Assembly (NCBI GenBank): GCA_003218935.1
Contig: QHPA01000078.1
Coordinates: 1-11,286 of the forward strand
Direction: 5' to 3'
From: Verrucomicrobiota bacterium
GTDB taxonomy: Bacteria; Verrucomicrobiota; Verrucomicrobiia; Limisphaerales; AV2
Length of the DNA: 11,286 nt
A program made the position numbers and the translations under genes. Shown piece after piece: positions 8,210 to 11,286 of the stretch (the stretch's first letter is position 1; each line of letters begins with the position of its first letter). The notes beneath the pieces were generated by a model. That model was given only the letters and a program-made list of their open reading frames with translations. It was not told where the DNA came from and searched no databases.

Positions 8210-8330
8210 GTATAGAGTGATTGCCAAAAGAAATTTCCGAAATAGTGGGCGACGACCTGCGGGTCGTCGCGGCAAACCGGCAGGTTTGCCCCACCATTTC
8301 GGAAATTACTTTTGGCAACCTGTATAGAGT
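8210..8330. mobile_element. 103-bp cloverleaf MITE-like element (8219-8321) with 9-bp target-site duplication
   Basis: Direct repeats GTATAGAGT at 8210-8218 and 8322-8330 flank an element with terminal inverted repeats. The arms 8221-8248 and 8291-8318 pair at 26 of 28 positions (mismatches A8231/A8308 and A8244/C8295). The interior is completely filled by two perfect hairpins: 9 bp arms 8249-8257/8262-8270 (loop TGCG) and 8 bp arms 8271-8278/8283-8290 (loop GGCA). The result is a three-way junction with no unpaired base at the branch. There is no coding capacity, so any transposase would act in trans. It lies in the spacer between kdsA and the LptA-like gene and could also fold as RNA in a read-through transcript. 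I do not recognise the family. Confidence 0.82.
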
Positions 8331-8376
8331 TCGGCGCGGGGCGCGCCGAACAGCAGCCGGGGCGGCTGCGCTCCCC
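8330..8376. repeat. Paired-hairpin palindromic repeat (right copy, inverted)
   Basis: Two perfect hairpins are adjacent: 9 bp arms 8330-8338/8342-8350 (loop GGG), and 7 bp arms 8353-8359/8363-8369 (loop GGG). The segment ends GCGCTCCCC (8368-8376), the exact reverse complement of GGGGAGCGC at 8120-8128. The left and right copies therefore face each other around the cloverleaf element. It lies just downstream of the kdsA stop codon; with no T-run I do not call it a terminator. Confidence 0.65.
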
Positions 8377-8395
8377 ACTCCTTTTGACTGAATCG

Positions 8396-9214
8396 TCAGT
8401 CAACCGCCGCGCGAATTTTCAACAGCGTCTTCAACAACGTCGGCATCTCGGCCAGCGGGATCATGTTCGGACCGTCGCTCAACGCGCGGTCCGGGTCCGG
8501 ATGTGTTTCGATAAACACGCCCTCAGCGCCCGCCGCCACCGCCGCCCGCGCCAGGACTGGGGCGAACTCGCGCTGGCCGCTCGATCTGTTCCCGCCGCCA
8601 CCGGGCAATTGCACCGAATGCGTCGCGTCGAAAATCACCGGAAAACCGAAGCGCCGCATCATCGGGATGGAGCGCATGTCCGCCACCAGATTGTTGTAAC
8701 CGAACGTCGTGCCGCGCTCGGTGACAAGAATCTTCCTGCCACCCGCTTCAACCGCCTTCTTCACGACCTGCCCCATCTCCGACGGAGACAGGAATTGGCC
8801 TTTCTTCAAGTTGACGATTCTGCCGGTCAACACCGCCGCTTCGATCAAATCGGTCTGGCGACAGAGAAAAGCGGGGATTTGCAGCACGTCCACCGTTTCA
8901 CCGGCGATGGCGGCCTGGGTTTCCGTGTGGACGTCTGTGAGCACCGGCACGCCGGATTTCGCGCGCACTTTGGCCAGCGTTTCCAATCCCGCGTCGAGGC
9001 CCGGCCCGCGAAACGATTTGCGCGACGTGCGATTCGCTTTGTCGTAGCTGGCTTTGAAAACGTAAGTGATGCCAAGTCTCTCGCAGGTTTTTCGCAGCGA
9101 CTCGGCCACTTTGACGCAAATCTTCTCATTTTCGATGACGCACGGCCCGGCAATCAAAGTGAAACGGCGCGGTGACGACAGCGCCGTCCAAAGTTTGTCC
9201 GATGAATCAGCCAC
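8396..9214 (-). CDS. kdsA: 3-deoxy-8-phosphooctulonate (KDO-8-P) synthase
   Basis: The protein is 272 residues, a normal length. It condenses phosphoenolpyruvate with arabinose-5-phosphate to give KDO-8-phosphate, the committed step to the KDO sugar of LPS. Family motifs are IAGPCVIEN near the N-terminus, [11 protein letters not shown] (the PEP-binding region), [58 protein letters not shown] and IETHPDP. Cys25 in GPC, with His199, Glu236 and Asp247, matches the four metal ligands of the metal-dependent class; the E. coli type has Asn in place of the cysteine. The chosen start is GTG at 9214, with an AGAAAG sequence about 4 bases upstream as a modest ribosome-binding site. The gene lies upstream of the LPS-export genes on the same strand but is separated from them by a 355 bp repeat-filled spacer. 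Confidence 0.97.
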   Translation of the reverse strand: MADSSDKLWTALSSPRRFTLIAGPCVIENEKICVKVAESLRKTCERLGITYVFKASYDKANRTSRKSFRGPGLDAGLETLAKVRAKSGVPVLTDVHTETQAAIAGETVDVLQIPAFLCRQTDLIEAAVLTGRIVNLKKGQFLSPSEMGQVVKKAVEAGGRKILVTERGTTFGYNNLVADMRSIPMMRRFGFPVIFDATHSVQLPGGGGNRSSGQREFAPVLARAAVAAGAEGVFIETHPDPDRALSDGPNMIPLAEMPTLLKTLLKIRAAVD

Positions 9215-9280
9215 GCCGCTTTCTTAGCAGTCGCGACTGCGGAAGCCAAACCTCTTTCACTCTCGTTCCACGCCGATTTG

Positions 9281-9415
9281 ATCCGCGAATCATGCGAATG
9301 ACGCGAATCCAGGAATCGGGGAGCCCGCGCCTCGTAGCGCACGCTTCCAGCGTGCAGGTCCCGGCGGCTTCCCAGCCGCCAGTCTCTATCCGCGAATAGC
9401 ACGAATGACGCGAAT
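9281..9415. repeat. Composite repeat: two CGAAT nonamer arrays around a paired-hairpin element
   Basis: 9281-9308 and 9388-9415 are 28 bp direct repeats that differ only at four consecutive positions. In each, CGAAT recurs every 9 bp (9286, 9295, 9304 and 9393, 9402, 9411). Between them lies GGAATCGGGGAGC (9312-9324), then hairpins with 6 bp arms 9339-9344/9350-9355 (loop TTCCA) and 7 bp arms 9363-9369/9374-9380 (loop TCCC). The block lies upstream of kdsA; 9215-9280 shows nothing recognisable. Confidence 0.65.
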
Positions 9416-9453
9416 TGCAAAATTCGGGCCGCGCGGAGTAGCGCGCGCAGAGT

Positions 9454-9609
9454 GCTCTCCCTCTCCTCCTCGACCGAGGAGAGGGCGGGGTGAGGAGTCG
9501 AGACGGTCGGACGAACCGCCTTCATTCCGCGTTCAACGTTCGATGTTGGGCGTTCGATGTTCGATGTTCGATGTTGGGACGAGCGCTCTCCCTCTCCTCC
9601 TCGACCGAG
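9454..9609. repeat. 25-bp direct repeats 9454-9478 and 9585-9609
   Basis: Two identical 25-mers start GCTCTCCCTCTCC and end CGACCGAG. The first copy continues into a 10 bp inverted repeat (9459-9468/9476-9485) and a GGGCGGGGTGAGG tail. The second is cut off after CGACCGAG and runs directly into heptamer repeats. This suggests duplication or insertion within the gap. Confidence 0.6.
9522..9584. repeat. Heptamer repeat array 1
   Basis: Eight units stay in perfect 7 bp phase from TCATTCC (9522) through GCGTTCA, ACGTTCG, ATGTTGG, GCGTTCG, ATGTTCG, ATGTTCG and ATGTTGG, followed by a degenerate GACGAGC. There are no unique spacers, so it is not CRISPR. It lies between the two 25-mer copies in the kdsA-intI gap. 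Confidence 0.7.
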
Positions 9610-9611
9610 CA

Positions 9612-9667
9612 ACGTTCGACGTTGGATGTTAAACGCTCAACGCTCAACGCCGAACGTTCAACCTCCA
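9612..9667. repeat. Heptamer repeat array 2
   Basis: Eight 7 bp units: ACGTTCG, ACGTTGG, ATGTTAA, ACGCTCA, ACGCTCA, ACGCCGA, ACGTTCA and ACCTCCA. It has the same phase length and general consensus as array 1. Nothing recognisable is seen in 9677-9750 apart from a Pro-codon-like CCCAGACCC stretch. Confidence 0.65.
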
Positions 9668-9756
9668 ACCTGCTTTCCACCGGCACTATCGACACTCGGC
9701 CCAGACCCAAGAGCCCAAACCCCAGACCCGAACTCACCCGTCCAACGGACTCCCTA

Positions 9757-9791
9757 TCATTCCGCGCTCCGCGTTCCGCCCTCAACCGTCA
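9757..9791. repeat. Heptamer repeat array 3, overlapping the 3' end of the integrase gene
   Basis: Units TCATTCC, GCGCTCC, GCGTTCC, GCCCTCA and ACCGTCA run in 7 bp phase and start exactly at the reversed stop codon of the integrase gene. TCATTCCGCG is shared with the start of array 1 (9522). The last residues of the integrase are thus encoded by repeat DNA. Confidence 0.55.
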
Positions 9792-10767
9792 GATCGTCCA
9801 ACGGACTGGGAACACCCTGGCCGCCTTGTTGGAGCACATGCGTGTAGATCATCGTCGTCGCCACGTCACGGTGTCCCAGCAGCGCTTGAATGGTCCGAAT
9901 GTCCGTCCCCCGCTGCAGCAGGTGGGTCGCAAAACTGTGCCGGAACGTGTGCGCGCTAATCACCTTGCTCAAGCCCGCCCGCCGCGCCGCTACCTTGATC
10001 GCCTTGTTAATCACGCTCGGATCGACGTGATGACGCCTCACCACTCCCGTCAACGGATCGGTGGACACCTCGCGGGCCGGAAACAGCCACTGCCAGCCCC
10101 ATTCCTGCCCCGCCTTCGGATACTTGCGCTCCAGCGCGTAAGGCAGATACACCTCGCCCTGTCCGCGCGCCAGGTCCTGCGTATGCAGCACCTTGACCTT
10201 CCGCAATTGGTTTTCCAAGAGGGGAACAATCGACGCCGCCAACGTCGTGAACCGGTCCTTCTCTCCTTTACCGGACCGCACGGTAATCTGTTTCATTTGC
10301 AAATCCACATCCTTAATCCGCAATCGGACTGATTCCATAATGCGCAGTCCGCTGCCATAGAGAAGCTGCACGACCAGTTGCGCCACCCCCTCCACCAGGG
10401 AGATGACTTTGGCCACCTCCGGGCGCCTCAGCACCACCGGCAGGTTGACTTTGCGCCCTGCCCGCACTGCGCTGATCGCCCCGCCCAGCGGCACTTGCAG
10501 CACGCGCTTGTAAAGAAACACCAGCGCGTTCATCGCCTGATTTTGCGTCGAGGCGGACACCTTCCCCTTGACCGCCAGGTCGGTTAAATAGGCTTCGATC
10601 TTCCGTTCCGCATCGGCCAGGTCGTCCCGATTCTTCATCTGATGGAACTGGACGTAGCGCTTGATCCAGTCCACGTAGGATCGCTCGGTGTGGAGGGAAT
10701 AATGATGCAGACGCATCGCACTGCGAACCTGTTCCAACAACCTGGGTGTCTGACCTTGACTTTCCAT
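9757..10767 (-). CDS. intI: Integron integrase (IntI-type tyrosine recombinase)
   Basis: The protein is 336 residues, close to class 1 IntI1 (337). It would insert and excise gene cassettes by attI x attC recombination. The N-terminal SAM-like core-binding domain begins VRSAMRLHHYSLHTERSYVDWIKRY. Catalytic residues are complete: Arg142 in YGSGLRIMES, Lys170 in GKGEKDR, His273 and Arg276 in HTFRHSFATHLL, His299 in LLGHRDVATT, and nucleophile Tyr308 in MIYTHV. The feature that separates IntI from XerC/D is present: the extra patch at about 210-230 (ALERKYPKAG, then a Trp-rich segment), followed by STDPLTGVVRRHH. The C-terminus SPLDDL also matches IntI. ATG at 10767; ribosome-binding site weak. 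Transcription runs away from the right-hand region where attI and cassettes are expected. The final residues, GGTRSAE, come from heptamer repeat DNA. Confidence 0.95.
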   Translation of the reverse strand: MESQGQTPRLLEQVRSAMRLHHYSLHTERSYVDWIKRYVQFHQMKNRDDLADAERKIEAYLTDLAVKGKVSASTQNQAMNALVFLYKRVLQVPLGGAISAVRAGRKVNLPVVLRRPEVAKVISLVEGVAQLVVQLLYGSGLRIMESVRLRIKDVDLQMKQITVRSGKGEKDRFTTLAASIVPLLENQLRKVKVLHTQDLARGQGEVYLPYALERKYPKAGQEWGWQWLFPAREVSTDPLTGVVRRHHVDPSVINKAIKVAARRAGLSKVISAHTFRHSFATHLLQRGTDIRTIQALLGHRDVATTMIYTHVLQQGGQGVPSPLDDLTVEGGTRSAE

Positions 10768-10924
10768 AGCGGTTTTCTAGCCTTTCAATATGGTTTTTGG
10801 ACCTGATAATTGCATCGGGCGAATTCGCCCTGAAAGCAAGCTAATATGACATTATCAGGGCAAAGCTCTTGTTCCACGCCGAAGGCCCCATTCGCGCCGT
10901 GCCTGAGCACCAACGTTCGACCAA
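10768..10924. promoter_or_regulatory. Divergent intergenic region, candidate attI/promoter region
   Basis: The region separates intI (minus) from an Imm50-like gene (plus). It holds a perfect 14 bp palindrome GGGCGAATTCGCCC (10817-10830) inside a 9 bp inverted repeat CCTGATAAT (10802-10810) / ATTATCAGG (10851-10859). In a standard integron attI lies here. GTTCGAC at 10915-10921, 10 bases before the next ATG, resembles the GTTRRRY recombination core except at one position. Assignment as attI is inference. Confidence 0.35.
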
Positions 10925-11286
10925 ATGAGCACGCCATACCAACGCATTGAAGGTCACGAGCAGGTTCTCCGGGCCTTCGGCTATTGGCCTGACTTCCACG
11001 ATGCGGAGGTCCGGTCTTTGCTCATGGACCGCAATACCAGGCTTTTTGACGACGTTGTTGCCAATGCCCGGATCGAGGTGTGCCTTCACGCATTTGAGTG
11101 GACTCGGGACGCGCAACCTTGCTTCAACCACCATTTGGTGCAGCTCAGGTTCCATTACGCTTGCGACCTGGCGCTGAAGGGCTTCAATCACCAAAACGCC
11201 ATCCTGGAGTTCAAAGTGGAGGATTACGCTTTTCCGCCTGATGCTCCAGTTGGTTTTCGGATCACGTTTGTTCCAGCTCACGGCTT
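10925..11286 (+). CDS. Imm50-like putative immunity protein, 3' end cut off by the window edge
   Basis: 120 residues are present from ATG at 10925; an in-frame TGA lies 18 bases upstream of it, so this is the first ATG of the frame. FGYWPDFHDAEVRSLLMDR (18-36), then HAFEW, HHLVQLRFHYACDLALKGFNHQNAI and a final strand segment resemble immunity protein family Imm50, whose members are small proteins often found near polymorphic toxins and as integron cassette genes. The family assignment is from recall of the motif. No toxin partner is visible. The gene is divergent from intI, as expected for the first cassette gene; the attC site that would prove this would lie beyond the window. The opposite strand is also open (10841-11281), but its product shows no family features. 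Confidence 0.7.
   Translation, partial: MSTPYQRIEGHEQVLRAFGYWPDFHDAEVRSLLMDRNTRLFDDVVANARIEVCLHAFEWTRDAQPCFNHHLVQLRFHYACDLALKGFNHQNAILEFKVEDYAFPPDAPVGFRITFVPAHG

Noticed and set aside
8219..8321. tRNA or tRNA-like gene
   Set aside because: The cloverleaf has only two internal arms, no anticodon-arm or T-arm consensus, and is flanked by a target-site duplication.
8041..8403. In-frame upstream extension of the LptA-like gene giving 787 residues
   Set aside because: The extra 121 codons run through the cloverleaf element and hairpin repeats and overlap the end of kdsA; a good signal peptide starts at the ATG at 8040.
9522..9667. CRISPR array
   Set aside because: Units are 7 bp and contiguous, with no spacers and no cas genes nearby.
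9490..10332. 280-residue open frame on the plus strand
   Set aside because: It is antisense to the catalytic domain of IntI and begins in heptamer repeats.
10768..10924. A canonical attC site
   Set aside because: No GTTRRRY is paired with RYYYAAC; only the one-mismatch core at 10915-10921 was kept, as a candidate attI point.
10841..11281. 146-residue open frame on the minus strand opposite the Imm50-like gene
   Set aside because: Its product shows no recognisable family features, while the plus frame carries Imm50-like motifs.

Overview
This window looks like chromosomal DNA from a diderm, LPS-making bacterium of the PVC group. My best guess is Verrucomicrobiota (Limisphaerales/Pedosphaera-like), from three things: high GC, a kdsA-lpt-lptB-hprK-ptsH-gatC-gatA gene order, and intergenic gaps full of short-period and paired-hairpin repeats. 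This is inference from memory, not a database match. Everything from position 1 to 10767 reads on the minus strand. The only plus-strand gene is the partial one at the right edge.

Layout from left to right. (1) 1-1832: a partial RND-efflux membrane-fusion lipoprotein, preceded 4 bases upstream by a TetR-type repressor gene with a perfect 8+8 bp palindromic operator candidate in front of it. (2) 1950-4090: gatA, gatC and ptsH (HPr), with gatC and ptsH only 6 bases apart. (3) 4136-8040: hprK, lptB and a large 666-residue LptA-type protein in which an OstA-like unit of about 155 residues is repeated three times. (4) 8041-8395: a repeat-rich gap holding a 103 bp cloverleaf MITE-like element with a 9 bp target-site duplication, inserted beside palindromic paired-hairpin repeats. 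(5) 8396-9214: kdsA (KDO-8-phosphate synthase, metal-dependent class). (6) 9215-9756: a 542 bp gene-free, repeat-dense gap. (7) 9757-10767: an integron integrase (IntI) with the IntI-specific insertion. (8) 10768-10924: a palindrome-bearing region where attI is expected. (9) 10925-end: a divergent, truncated Imm50-like gene, placed where a first integron cassette gene would lie.

How the genes fit together. kdsA makes a KDO precursor for LPS core/lipid A. The LptA-like protein and LptB belong to the LPS export machine. HprK phosphorylates HPr on a serine. The block resembles the proteobacterial lptC-lptA-lptB-rpoN-ptsN/hprK neighbourhood, linking envelope assembly to PTS-type regulation, with two subunits of the tRNA-dependent amidotransferase added. 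The right end changes character to a site-specific recombination locus. The most interesting items are the triplicated LptA, the nested cloverleaf element with its family of variable-arm hairpin pairs, the integron integrase/Imm50 locus with its unusual candidate attI, and the heptamer repeats that reach into the 3' end of intI.
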